Origin: Anisodus tanguticus
Taxonomy: Eukaryota > Streptophyta > Magnoliopsida > Solanales > Solanaceae
NCBI GenBank assembly: GCA_034509755.1
Contig: CM067550.1
Span: forward strand, 15,679,001-15,743,000
Direction: 5' to 3'
DNA length: 64,000 nucleotides
Both the position numbers and the translations under genes were made by a program. Below the pieces are notes generated by a model. That model searched no databases, was not told the DNA's origin, and saw only the letters and a program-made list of their open reading frames with translations. Positions 23,227-34,469 of this stretch are shown piece after piece (the first letter of the stretch is position 1; each line of letters opens with the position of its first letter).

Positions 23227-25389
23227 GACTTGTCAAAGTAAATGACTTATTAATGGCTAGGCTTGAAGTATTAACGTAAATTCATTCAGAGTTTGCAAGT
23301 TGGTCACTACAATTTTCGTAAGACCAAATTTGATTGCTATCAGGTGCCTTTGGTTTTATTTGACTGGAACATGCAAGGGTTAAATTAAATACTCCATGCT
23401 TCTTGATGTTATTGGGTAGATTTTTAGTCAATTCTCCTTTCATTTGGTAGACAACTCCTCAGGAGGCTAATGTTCACGTAATAGATAAACGGCTGTCACG
23501 TGGATCAAGGTAATGATTACCAAATTAAATCTGATTTACACTGTGAGTCGAAGAGCATGTTGTGCCGCCACTGACCCTTTCTAGTTTGACGAAAACTTAT
23601 AAATATTTTCAAAATTTGCATAGGATTAGGGGACATAAACCGCCATGTTGCGTCTATAAATAGCTGCGTGATTCATTCACATAGCACCAATTTGTGACCT
23701 CTTTTCAGCAGAAACTAGCGTTGAGTCAGACTTCGAAGCAGCAAATCGCAAGGTAATTCCTCTTTTGTTCGTTTTGCATTTTCTTTTAGCGTCTTTGGTT
23801 TTGTTCTCCCTTTTTTTTATAGGTCCAAATGAATAAAGTTCACGAAGAATCAGCTTAAGGTGTGAGAGAATAATATTGTCTTCGTCACCTTGAGACTGAC
23901 AAATTGAGCTACATTCAACGACGTATCCATGAAATCACCAGCTTAAGGTGCGAGAGATTAACATTGCCTCTGTCACCTTGAGACTGATAAATTGTCAATG
24001 ACGTATTCATGAAACCATCTGCTTAGGGTGCGAGAGATTAACATTACCTCCGTCACCTTTAGACTGACAAGTTGAGCCACATTCAATGACGTATCCATGA
24101 AACCATCAACTTAGGGTGCGAGAGATTAACATTTCCTCTGTCACCTTGAGACTGACAAGTTGCGCTCCTTTTATTGACGAATACGCGAAAAGGCCAGCTT
24201 AAGGTGCAAAGGGACAATTTTTTCCACCTTAAGACTGGAAATTTTGAGGTCCTTCTAATGATAAATCTGTGAAAAGGCCAGCTTAAGGTGCAAAGGGACA
24301 AATATTTCCACCTTAAGACTGGAAATTTAAAGATCCTTTTAAGGATAAATCCGTGAAACGGCCAGCTTAAGGTGCAAAGGGACAAATTTGTCCACCTTAA
24401 GACTTGAAATTTTGAGATCTTTTTAATGATAAATCCGTGAAAAGGCCAGCTTAAGGTGCAAAAGGGACAAATTTGTCCACCTTAAGACTAGAAATTTAGA
24501 GATCCTTTTAAGGATAAATCCGTCAAAGGCCAGCTTAAGTTGCAAAGGAACTAAACTAGTCCACCTTAAGGTATGGTAATTTAGAGATTCTTTTAAGGAT
24601 AAATCCGTCAAGGGCCATCTTAAGGTGCAAAGAGACTAAACTAATCCACCTTAAGGCATGGAATTTAAAGATCCTCAGCTTGAAGACTATACGTGGCGAA
24701 CTTTGAAAACTTCAACTTGCCAACATGGTGGATTTGAAACTTCAGCTTGAGGATCTTTCAGGTTTTTAAGACGTCAACTTGTCGACAAGTGGATTTGTAA
24801 GTTCAACTTGAAGATGCAGTAGCTTTGGACTTCAACTTGAATACTTGACGAATTTGACGATTTTAACTCAAAAACTGACTTATTTGAAGGCTTTAACTTG
24901 CTGAGAGATTGCAATCATCCCATCGGAGAAACCCATTTTCCACGGAGATTTGCCCCTATTGAACAATCAGTATTTGGTGAAGGTCCAAATCTCAATGAAA
25001 GGATGCTTGTATATATGATTTGCATGTGCTTGATCAGATGGATTTCATTCCATCATACATCAATAGAACAACACATAGAGTGATGTATTTGTTTAACTCA
25101 TAAGACTGAACTTAGAATAAAACTCTAAGATGTCTACGTACCTAGGTGAAGAGATCAAGTCATTCTGTAGCTTAGAAGAATGAGGTTTTTGTGTCCTATC
25201 TTTTGCCTAGGCCTTCTCTTGCTGGATTTTCAACCTAGCAGACATTTTTTGGTCCTAACTTTTACCTAGGCCGCCTCTTGCGAGATTTTCAACCTAGCAG
25301 ACCTTTTTTTGGTCGTGCACAGTTTATACTCTTGCGGGCCAGGAGTGTACATGCAGTTTATGCTCGTGCCTTAAGGACTGTCATCTTGC
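23227..25389 (-). mobile_element. Tat-type untranslated region between pol and LTR
   Basis: This is non-coding sequence between the pol remnant (minus strand, ending near 25390) and the presumed LTR. Tat-lineage gypsy elements are known for long spacers with tandem repeats at this position. It contains the palindromic array at 23850-24680. Two imperfect copies of a phrase with TTTTCAACCTAGCAGAC lie near 25220-25300. No gene is visible. Confidence 0.5.
23850..24680. repeat. Tandem array of ~85 bp palindromic units
   Basis: About ten units begin with CAGCTTAAGGTG or a variant, near 23852, 23938, 24019, 24108, 24195, 24279, 24363, 24447, 24528 and 24614, a spacing of 80-90 bp. Each unit holds CTTAAGGTG and, 15-25 bases later, CACCTTAAG; the middle is often itself symmetric (GGACAAATTTGTCC). 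Every unit can therefore fold as a stem. The frames at 24083-24385 and 24423-24611 on the minus strand are translations of the array. Confidence 0.9.
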
Positions 25390-25776
25390 TTCAAGGATAG
25401 TACTTTTTCAAGAACTTTGCATTAGTTGGACCAATTTTCATGCCATCTGCATCAACGAGCTTGTAAACGCCACTTGAATACGATTCTTGTACGACATATG
25501 GTCCATCCCACTTCAAGGGAATTTCCCCCAGACTTATGGGACACGATAATTAGTCTTCTTACTGCAAGGACTTGATCTACAACTTGGAAGGACCTCAAGC
25601 GAACCTTTTTATTGAAGGCACAAGATAGACGAGCTTGATAACATTCGAGATTCTATTGAGCTTCCAACCTCTTCTCATCAAGTGCTTCTAACTCTGCAAG
25701 ACGCAATTGAGAATTTTATTCTTTGGTGAGTCCTTCTTGAATAGCAAGTCGTAAAGAAGGTATTTGGCGCTCAAGT
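25390..25776 (-). pseudogene. Tat-lineage gypsy integrase C-terminus (fragment)
   Basis: On the minus strand the sequence encodes the end of a gypsy polyprotein: a region reading LRLAELEALDEKR, then NLECYQARLSCAFNKKVR, then the GPY-like module (KWDGPYV; YKLVDADG; NAKFLKKYY). This pattern is typical of the Tat branch. The fragment is cut at 25777 by the Tekay LTR with its flank CAAGT. The rest of the polyprotein is not found beyond the Tekay element. A few stops and shifts are present. Confidence 0.75.
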
Positions 25777-27697
25777 TGTAACACCTCGTACCTTTAAACT
25801 AAGCCTTGTACATGATTCAGGGGTATAGGAAACCAAAACGGGATGTTTAAAGTTGAAAACCAATTTCAATTCTGCAAACACGATTTTACACCCGATTATA
25901 TGGACCGTAGAATTAGTTACAGTCCGTCAAAATGAACCGTCGATTTCATTTTTGAAATTAACGGCACTGTAAATTTTACAGATCGTATAAATTTATACGG
26001 TCCGTCGATTCCAACCGTCAAATCCTCTCAACTTTTACAGAACATTGGAAAATTGGAAATTTCAAGACGGACCAATTATACGAACTATATAAAATTATAT
26101 GGTCCAGACCAAACCGTTGAACAATTCGATGGTCCATCGAATTTAGCCGCCAAATCCTTCCAACAGAGAATAATATAAATACAATACTTAGACCTAAAAA
26201 AATAGTTTTCACTATTCCCAAGCCCTAGAACGAAGGTTATATCTTCTCAAATTTCTCCTACATCAAGGTAAGTCTCTCTCATGTGATTCTAAGTGATTCT
26301 AACATAGTCTCCATGAATTCTAAGTAAAACCCATTGTTCTTAATGTAGGGTTTTCAAGGTAAACTCAATCCAAGGTTTCAAGATTCAAGCTTTGGATTTC
26401 TCCTTCCAAGTTTAGATTTTTAAGATACATTTTGGAGTGAATAAGATATGTAGAGCTTCTATCCACGTTTAGGAATATCCATGTTCTTCCCCATGCCACA
26501 TTTATCCATGAAATCATGAATTTCTATACTTAGGGTTTTTATTTCAAGTTTATGATAACCCTAAACCACATGTATCATTATTATCCATGTTTGCAATACC
26601 ATTATAGTTAGTGGGAACCCGTACTTAATCCATGAATACTTATAGCTTTGAATTCCATGGGTTCTAACACACAAGTCTTGAATCAAGGTTTATAATTTCA
26701 TGAAGTCTACATATTTTTCAGGACTTATGAAAATTATATTATGTATTTATGTTCATGTTATATGTTATACTTATCAACCATGTTTACAAGTCATGATTTT
26801 ACAAACCATTGGCGTCCAACCAATTATGTTTCATGTTCATGTTTTGAGAGGTGCACATATTATCAAAAAGGCTCAGATAGCCTGAAACTACATTTTCCAG
26901 TGTAGGATAAGGGGTCGCTCCATCCAGAGGATGACACCTTCATGCTACCATTTATGAGATTATTGGATCCATCATGTTCATGTTCATGTCTTGTACCCCG
27001 GCAAGGTATGACTTAGTTGATTGGGCAGATATTAGATGTCACGTTTATTCGTGGTGGTTACATATCGGTTATGCAACTGCTCTCCCCACATATATACAAA
27101 TATACAAATATATAATTTTACAAATTTTACATATATTATTATATTCATACCAAATCATGTTCATGCTCATGTTCAGTTTTAGTTTCATGTTCTTATTATT
27201 TCATGTGCCTGCTTATTCTTTCAGTTGCTTTACATATAGTACAATTCAAATATACTAATATCCCTTTGCATGGGGCCTGCACTTCACGGTGCAAGTGCTG
27301 AGTTTCAAGGAGACGGATCTACTCAGTAGGATTGCTTTAGTATCAACTATTTTGTGAGCCATATCTCATTCGGAGTTTCAGTCTAGTTACTTCTATGATT
27401 ATGATTTTATGATAGAGGTATGCCAGGGCCTTGTCTTGGTAAACGGTTTTCAGTCAGACTCATGTTCAGAGGTTTCATAGACTAGTTTAGTATGTCATGT
27501 CAGCATTGGTTTTAGACTTATTATATTTTCAGATTAGTTCAGACTATAGATACAATACTATGTTTTATATATTTTAAATCATTACCATAACATGTTTGGA
27601 TGTCCATATTGACAAGCAAGTCATGTGGTTCACTCGGTCACATGCAGTCAGGCACCGAGTGCCATATTTTGCCCAGACCATGGTTCGGGGCATTACA
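25777..27697 (+). mobile_element. Tekay chromovirus element 2, 5' LTR
   Basis: A 1921 bp LTR starting TGTAACACCTCGTACC and ending GGCATTACA, followed by the methionine primer-binding site. It is the cleanest copy of this LTR in the window and serves as reference for those at 1, 1523, 8309 and 31800. The TATA box is at 26174. The preceding bases CAAGT would be one half of a target duplication whose partner is lost. Confidence 0.9.
26174..26181 (+). promoter_or_regulatory. LTR TATA box
   Basis: TATAAATA at 397 bp into the LTR, matching the position in the element 1 LTR. Confidence 0.5.
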
Positions 27698-27702
27698 AAG
27701 CT

Positions 27703-27714
27703 TGGTATCAGAGC
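27703..27714 (+). other. Primer-binding site, initiator tRNA-Met
   Basis: TGGTATCAGAGC follows the LTR end by five bases, as in element 1. Confidence 0.9.
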
Positions 27715-27911
27715 CTAGGTTCAAGTGTCTTAGGGAGTCTATGAAACCGTGTCCTATGGGTTCACTTTTATATATGTGAGGGCCCCACATATAAATAGTT
27801 GACCACCAAGACATCTAGAATTCTCTCACTTCTTTCATACTCTAGATCGTGCAGTTAGAGTTATACATTCAGGACATCCTTCTAACTCGTATGTATTATG
27901 TATTTCAAAAA

Positions 27912-29065
27912 ATGATTGAGAAAAGGAAAATAACTACAAGTAAGAGAGCTGCTACCAATGCTGCTCGTGAGAAAGATGCTCAGACTTAGAGAGCCAATTT
28001 GGGTACAACACCCTCACTTAATATAACAGGACCTGTGAAGATTCCAGTTCCGCTACCTAGTTCTACTGACTCAGATGTTAGGGGAGCTATTCAACTGCTC
28101 ACCCAGCTTGTAGCTGCTCAATCCCAATGACAAGGAACAACTACAAGTATGGGAACTAATAGAGAGTTATCCAATTTCAGGACTCGTGAGTTTCTTAGTA
28201 TGGACCCTCCAGTGTTCACATGGTCAAACAAAATAGAAGATCCACATAATTTTATTGATGAGATTCAAAAAATCTTTTGTGTTATGCATGTTACTGAGAT
28301 AGAGGCAACAAAGTTGGGATCTTATCAGTTGTAGGATGTTGCAAATAACTGGTATGAGTCATGGGAGCAGTCCCGCCAGGAAGATACGTCTTCAGCAACT
28401 TGAGATGAGTTTGCTGATGCTTTTATTGAGCACTTTCTACCAGTTGAGGTCAGAGAGGCAAATGTCGTTAAATTTGAGAAGCATAAGAAGAATGGCCGGA
28501 GTGTGCAAGAGTACTATCTTTATTTTGTCTCTTTAGTAAAGTATGCTCTGCATATGGTTCTAGAAATGACGGCCAGAGTTAGGTGTTTTTTATATGGTCT
28601 TGACCCTTAGTTGTTTGGTGCTGCTAATATTTCTCGGAATAGGGAAATGACCATCACTAAGATAGTTGTTTTTGTTTAGGGTAATGAGAACAGAATAAAG
28701 GAAGAGGAAGCATTGCAGAAGGAGAAAGACAAGAAATTCAATAAGAGGGTTAAGTCTACAAGTCACTTTAGTCATGGGAGAGGTGGAGGCAGACAATTCT
28801 TTAAAAATAGGTCATCAGGACCAGCTCTATCTTCAGCCAGTGCCCCAACCCTAAAGTTCAGGAATGATCATAAGAGGCAAAATTTCAGAGCGTCAGTCTC
28901 CCAGCCACAGGCCAGTGTGGGTCAAAGTTCTTTCAATAATCTAGTGTATGGTAAGAGGCACCCAAGGGAGTGTCGCATGGGCATGAATATCTGTTATGGT
29001 TGTGGTTAGTGAGGTCACTTTCAGAGATACTATCCATCAGCGAGGCAGAGAACATGAGGTAATAA
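27912..29065 (+). pseudogene. Tekay element 2 gag
   Basis: This copy was not split by an LTR. Read from ATG 27912 (MIEKRKITTSKRAATNAAR), gag runs through REFLSMDPPVFTWSNKIEDPHNFIDE near 28190-28260 and the core (FADAFIEHFLPVEVRE in part) to a basic linker and a knuckle with CRMGMNICYGCG at 28970-29010. In-frame stops occur, for example TAG in SYQL-TAG-DVANNWYES near 28332, where Gln is expected. It would encode the capsid polyprotein. Confidence 0.82.
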
Positions 29066-29207
29066 GGCTCAGTCCGCAAATTCTACAATTCATCATAATT
29101 CTCAAGCTCAATTAGGGAGTGGTGCGACTAAGTCTAGTAACATAGGCGGAGGTCTAAACCGCTTGTATGCACTATCAGGTCATCAGGATACATAGGCCCA
29201 TGTAGAT

Positions 29208-29474
29208 GTGGTCACAGGTATATTAATCATTTTCACTTTCGACGTTTATGCCCTTATGGATCCTGAATCCACTCTATCATATGTTACCCATTTTGTTTCT
29301 ATGAAATTTGGGATAGAACCAAAAAAGTTGCATGAACCCTTTGAAGTATCCACTCCAGTTGTCGAGTTAGTTATAGCTAGGCGGGTATATAAGGAATGTC
29401 CAATTAAAGTCTATCACCGCATTACCATAGCTGATTTGGTAGAGTTAGAAATTGTAGACTTCGATGTATCATAG
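29208..29474 (+). pseudogene. Tekay element 2 protease domain
   Basis: DVYALMDPESTLSYVTHFVS shows the retropepsin site with DPE in place of DSG/DTG; the rest (FGIEPKKLHEPFEVSTPV) parallels element 1. It ends at a stop where element 1 continues into IMGM. Confidence 0.75.
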
Positions 29475-29689
29475 GTATGGATTGGTTTTCATGTTATGCT
29501 GCAGTAGGTTGTAGAACCAGGTTGCAGTTTCAAATTTCTCGGTGAACCAGTCATAGAATGGAAGGGTAATGCAGTAGCACCTATAGGTAGGTTTATTTCC
29601 TATCTTAAAGAAAGAAAGATAATATACAATAGGTATATTTACCATCTAGTTCGGGTTAGGGATGCAAGTACCTAGACCCCAACTCTTCA

Positions 29690-31020
29690 GTGCCAGTTGT
29701 CAATGAGTTTCCAGAAGTCTTTCCAGAAGATCTTTTCGGAGTTAATCCCGATAGGGAGATTGAGTTCGGAATTGATCTACTTCTCGGCACTAAGACAATA
29801 TCTATTCCGCCATACATAATGGCTCAAGTAGAGTTAAGAGAACTAAAGTCCCAATTGAAAGACCTCCTTTATAAGGGATTCATTAGACCAAGTGTCTCAC
29901 TATGGGGTACACGGTCTTGTTTGTTCGAAAGAAGGATGAGTCTTTGCGTATGTGCATTGACTATCGACAATTGAACAAGGTCATCATTAAGAAGAAATAT
30001 TCTTTTCCCAGGATCGATGATTTATTTGACAAACTTTAGGGTGCTCAGTGTTATTCCAAGATTGACCTCAAATTAGGGTACCATCAACTTAAAGTTAAGG
30101 AAGTTGATATTCTGAAAACTGCCTTCAAAACTCGTTATGGTCATTTCAAATTTTATGTTATGTCATTCGAATTAACAAATGCCCCAACTAATTTCATGGA
30201 TCTTATGAACAGGGTCTTCAATCCTTATCTTGATTTTTTTGTCATTGTCTTCAATGATGATATCTTAGTCTATTCCCATAGTGAGGCTAATCTTGCAGAA
30301 CATCTCACAATTATATTGCAAACACTTTAAGACTGCGAGCTTTATACTAAGTTTTCCAAGTGTCAATTTTGGCTATAGTCAGTGGCATTCTTAGGCCATG
30401 TGATTTCAGGTGAGGGCATTCAGGTGGACTTTCAAAAAATAGACTCTGTTAAGAATTGGTCCAAACCCACTTCTGCTTCCAATATACGAAGTTTCTTGGG
30501 TCTAAAATGGCAACTCGTAGAAAGTTTCTTTTTCATCTCAGCTTCATTCACTAGGTTGACTCAGAATAAAGTCAAATTTCAGTGGTCAGATGCCTGTGAG
30601 CGTAGTTTCGAAGAGTTGAAAACGAGACTGACTTCTGCTCCAGTGTTAACATTGCCAGAGGGAATCGAGGGGTTCGTAGTATATTGTGACGCTTCAGGAG
30701 TTGGTCTTAGGTGTGTTCTAATGCAGCATGGTAAGGTTATAGCTTATGCATCCAGACAACTTAAACCTCATGAAAAGAATTATCCGACTCATGACTTTGA
30801 ATTGGCAGTTGTGATTTTTGCACTCAAGATATGTCATCATTATTTGTATGGAGTTCACGTTGACATTTTCACATTTCACAAGAGCCTTCAATATGTTTTC
30901 AAGCAGTGGGAGTTGAATCTTAGGTAGAGGAGATAGCTCAAATTGATAAATGATTATGATGTAGATGTTCTCTACCATCCAGGGAAAGCGAACGTGGTAG
31001 ACGATGCTCTTAGTCCGCGA
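29690..31020 (+). pseudogene. Tekay element 2 reverse transcriptase and RNase H
   Basis: It begins VVNEFPEVFPEDLFGVNPDREIE-like, then palm motifs around FNDDILVYS (30248-30275), where the YIDD/FIDD-type Ile has become Asn while both Asp remain. The thumb starts at 30382 (FLGHVISGEGIQVDFQKID). RNase H follows (YCDASGVG; YASRQLKPHEKNYPTHDFELA; HPGKANVVDDALS). The RNase H part is largely open at 30382-30927. Stops and small deletions lie elsewhere. Confidence 0.85.
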
Positions 31021-31239
31021 TCCATGGGGAGTTTAGCTCATGTTGGGGAAGATAAGAGAACCATGATAAAGGAGATCCACCGACTAGCCAGTCTAGGAGC
31101 TCGACTCGTGGACTCTGAAGATAGTGGTGGTGTTATTCAGAACAAGTCTAAATCCTCTTTAGTAACTGAGGTGAAGGAGAAACAGTTTAGTGATCCCTAC
31201 TTATTGCAGCTGAAATAGGGGATTCACAAGCATAAGACT

Positions 31240-31799
31240 ACGAGGATTATGATATTAAGGAGAATCATGGCAGAAGCGTATAATTCTATGTATTCTATTC
31301 ACCTAGGTTCTACCAAGATGTATCATGATATTAAGGAGATTTATAGGTGGAACAATATGAAGAGGAACGTGGAAGATATTGTAGCCAAGTGTCCAAATTG
31401 TCCACAGGTTAAAGTCGAGCACCAGAGGCCTGGTGGGTTGACTTAGAATATTGATATTTCTGTATGGAAATGGGAGATGATAAACATAGACATCATAATA
31501 GGACTATCTCACTCAGTCCGAAGGCATGATTCGATTTAGGTGATTAAAGATCGACTCACTAAATCAGCCAACTTCTTGCCAGTCAAGAGAGGATTATGTT
31601 AAGTTGTATATCCGAGAAATTGTCAGGCTTCATGGGATCCTAGTGTCTATTATTTCAGATCTTGGTGCTCAGTTCACAACACACATTTGGAAGTCTTTTC
31701 AGAAAGGATTGTGTACCAAGGTAAATCTCAACACAGTTTTTCACCCTCAAACAGATGCCCAGGCAGAGCGTACTATTCAGACTCTGGAGGATATGGGTT
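31240..31799 (+). pseudogene. Tekay element 2 integrase, truncated
   Basis: The HHCC segment (YNSMYSIHLGSTKMYHDIKEIYRW; CPNCPQVKVEHQRPGG) and the start of the DDE core are present (ISDLGAQFTTHIWKSFQ; QTDAQAERTIQTLEDM). The coding match ends exactly at LEDM (31796); the next bases belong to an inverted LTR. The rest of integrase, the chromodomain and the plus-oriented 3' LTR are absent. Confidence 0.85.
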
Positions 31800-33010
31800 A
31801 AGCCCCGAACCATGGCCTGTGCAAAATATGACACTTGATGTCTGACTGTATGTGACCGAGCAAACCACATGGCTTTCTTGTCAACATGGGCATAAAAAAC
31901 ATGTACTAATAGTGATTTAAAACATGGAGAACATATACTGAAATAATCATAGCGGAAATATCTGAGTAAAACTTGTTAAGTCTGAAAATAATGTTGTCAT
32001 GTCATGCTAACTAGAGTAGTCTATGAAACCTCTGAAATATGAATCTGCAAAACTGTTTACCAGGACAAGGTCCTGGCATACCTCTACTACTAATGCATAA
32101 TCAAAAGTAACTAGATTGACACCCCGAATGAGATGGGGCTCACCAAAAGATGATACTAAAGCAATCCTACTGAGTAGATCTGTCTCCCTGAAACTCAGTA
32201 CCTGCACCGTGAAGTGCAGGCCCCATGCAAAGGTACGTTAGTACATTTGAATTGTATTGTATGTAAAACAACTGAAAGAAATAAGCAGGCACGTGGAATA
32301 ATAGGACATGAACTGAAACTGAAACATGAACATGAGTATAATAATATGTGTAAAATCTGTAAAACTATATATCTGTATATTTGTATATCTGTGGGAGAGC
32401 ATTAACAAACCAGACATGAACCACCACATGTGAACGTAGAGTCTGATATCTGCCCGATCAGCTAAGCCATTTCGTACCTTGACGGAGTATGAGACATGAA
32501 CATGAACATGATGTATCCAATAATCTCAGAATGGGTAATAAGAAGGTGTCGTCCTCTAGCGGAGCGATCCTTATCCTACATAGGCATACATAGTTTCAGG
32601 ATGTTTGAGCCTTCTCGGTAATCTGTGCATCTCCCAAAACATGTACTTGAAAATAGTTGGCTTGAAAGCCCATGAATTTCATGAAATAACTTGTAAATAT
32701 AACTTGTAAATTTTATAATTTAGCATGTGAAGAATTACATAATATAACTTTTATAAATCATGAGAAACATATATGACTTTATGGAACTGAGTGATAATGA
32801 TCATAACTTTTATTTAAGAACTCATGGAAATCAAGGAATGGGTTCATGGATTACGGACAGGTTCATGACAGTCACAATAACATATCATCAATATAAGTAA
32901 CGAAGTCAAGATATAACATGGAATATAATTGCACATGTATATAGGGTTATCATGGACTTTAGTTGCCATGCCCCAAACCTGACCCTGAACGTAACTGACA
33001 TCTGATTCTA
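31800..33010 (-). mobile_element. Inverted Tekay LTR fragment
   Basis: Reverse-complemented, this matches the distal half of the Tekay LTR: GGTTCGGGGC at the end, the CAGTCAG box, CCCATGTTGA near 31890, the ATG-rich tract and GTCATGAACCTGTCCG near 32860. It is closest by eye to the element 1 LTR. Similarity fades at about 33010, so the proximal half with the promoter is missing or belongs to another subfamily. The short frames here (32007-32207 and others) are LTR sequence. Confidence 0.8.
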
Positions 33011-33532
33011 TGAACAACACTGGAAGAACCTTATAAATCACTAAACGTTTACCTCTTTTAATAATATTTTATTATTTAATTAAACAATGTATAAATATCT
33101 AGATGAAATCGTGATAACAATTATGAAATAAAATCAGTGAAAGTCTATTATAAATATATTGTCATAATCGTAGCAACACCCAATGAGTCAGACAATGACT
33201 CCAACATATACCCACAATATAAAAATATATCTACAGAGCCTCTATGAGAGATAAACAATAGTCTAACTTCGTGACGCAACCCAGAAACTAAAGCAATAAA
33301 CTAGATAGATAGGGTGTCCCACGAACAAAGGTGTGGGCTCACCAATAAATCTTGAAAGCAACGAGTTCTCCTACTTTGTACGCATATCACAAACCTTCTC
33401 TTATTCATTACCTAACATACCATTAAAAACAACAACGAAGTAACCGGAACTCCGACACCCAAAACAAACTTCAAGAAAATGAGCGAGGATAGTATCGCTC
33501 GATTGAAAATCACATGAGGAAGCAAAATCTCT
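33011..33532 (-). mobile_element. Unassigned DNA grading into copia leader (minus)
   Basis: The right part (about 33260-33532) reads on the minus strand as the untranslated leader downstream of a copia primer-binding site, with GTGTCGGAGTTCCGG near 33440-33455. The left part is AT-rich and matches nothing I could place; it may be a diverged Tekay LTR. No gene is visible. Confidence 0.4.
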
Positions 33533-33544
33533 GCTCTGATACCA
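33533..33544 (-). other. Primer-binding site, tRNA-Met (minus strand)
   Basis: GCTCTGATACCA on the plus strand is the reverse complement of TGGTATCAGAGC. It lies next to the inverted copia LTR and shows that this is a 5' LTR facing left. Confidence 0.85.
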
Positions 33545-33546
33545 TA

Positions 33547-33828
33547 TCAACATATTAAAAAGAGAAATGTGAAAGAAATGATCGAAGAAAAATGAAGAAC
33601 TTTAGAGAGAGAAAAATTGGAAATATCTGAGATTTTAATTTTTAAAAATGAACTAACTAACTTCTAGAAAGTTGTACACCAAACCTTTATACAAAAATAT
33701 CATTCCTAATTTTCAATAATACAAATGAGTACATAAATTAAACAAAAAATATAAACATGGTCGGGTCAACGTTATTTTGGGCTTGCAATTAACCGGGTTG
33801 CTCTATCATTCTTATTATGGGCCCAACA
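33547..33828 (-). mobile_element. Copia element A-family 5' LTR, inverted
   Basis: The minus strand starts TGTTGGGCCCATAATAAG and runs through CTTTCTAGAAGTTAGTTAG and AAATATCAGAG-like phrases shared with the LTR at 22078-22339. Together with the adjacent primer-binding site this is a 5' LTR with no body following it in the window. Confidence 0.85.
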
Positions 33829-34469
33829 TATTCGGCACGAAAGAAACTATTTTCTTGAAAAATATTTTTGAGGAAAATAAGTAGGTTACTTATTTTTCTG
33901 TGTTTAGTATGTAAGCATAAAATATTACTCTCTATCCCAATTTATATAATACACTTTCTTTTTATAGTCTGTCCCAAAAATGATACATTTCTATATTTAA
34001 AAATAATTTAACTTGAAAGTTCCCCTTTTACCTTTAATGAAATGATTTGCAGCCACACAAATATCTATGACTTGTTTTGGACCACAAGTTTCAAAAGTCT
34101 TCATCTCTTTCTTAAAATCCACGTCTAGTTAAACTATATCACATAAATTGAGATGGAGGAAATATCCTAAAAGCGTTTGTATATAATCTAAACAAGTACT
34201 ATAGAATGTGGGGGTGAGGGATAGATGTGTGGGGTGGTGGGGATGGGGCTACAGGGGAGGGGTGAAGATGAGTGTGTTGGAAGGTGGGAGGACACAATTG
34301 ACATGGAATGCTACTTGTAAAACTTATTTTTCTCTATTTCCACTAGAAAGGTCATTTTCCTCATTTTTAAGTCTCTTATTTCCCTAGAAAAATATTTTTC
34401 AAAAAAATTTGACCAATCGAACATGAAAAATTTTAAAATATTTTCCTCATATCCCTACCGAACACACCC
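33829..34469. mobile_element. hAT-like MITE, partly truncated, holding a Stowaway
   Basis: The left end (TTCGGCACGAAAG, followed by ATTTTCTTGAAAAATATTTT) and the right end (reverse complement GGGTGTGTTCGGTAGGGATA) resemble the inverted ends of a common Solanaceae hAT-type MITE. The left end abuts the copia LTR, so the terminal bases may be lost. A Stowaway MITE sits inside at 33928-34162. A purine-rich stretch lies at 34208-34295. Confidence 0.5.
33928..34162. mobile_element. Stowaway-like MITE
   Basis: The ends CTCTCTATCCCAATTTAT and the reverse-complemented CCTCCATCTCAATTTATGTG form the inverted repeat typical of plant Stowaway elements, flanked by TA at 33926-33927 and 34163-34164. It is 235 bp and non-coding. 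Confidence 0.8.

Noticed and set aside
24083..24611. Minus-strand frames with repeated CTLSWPFHGFI and FPVLRW peptides, considered as a repeat protein
   Set aside because: The peptide repeats follow the ~85 bp DNA units exactly and the frame shifts between units; non-coding array.
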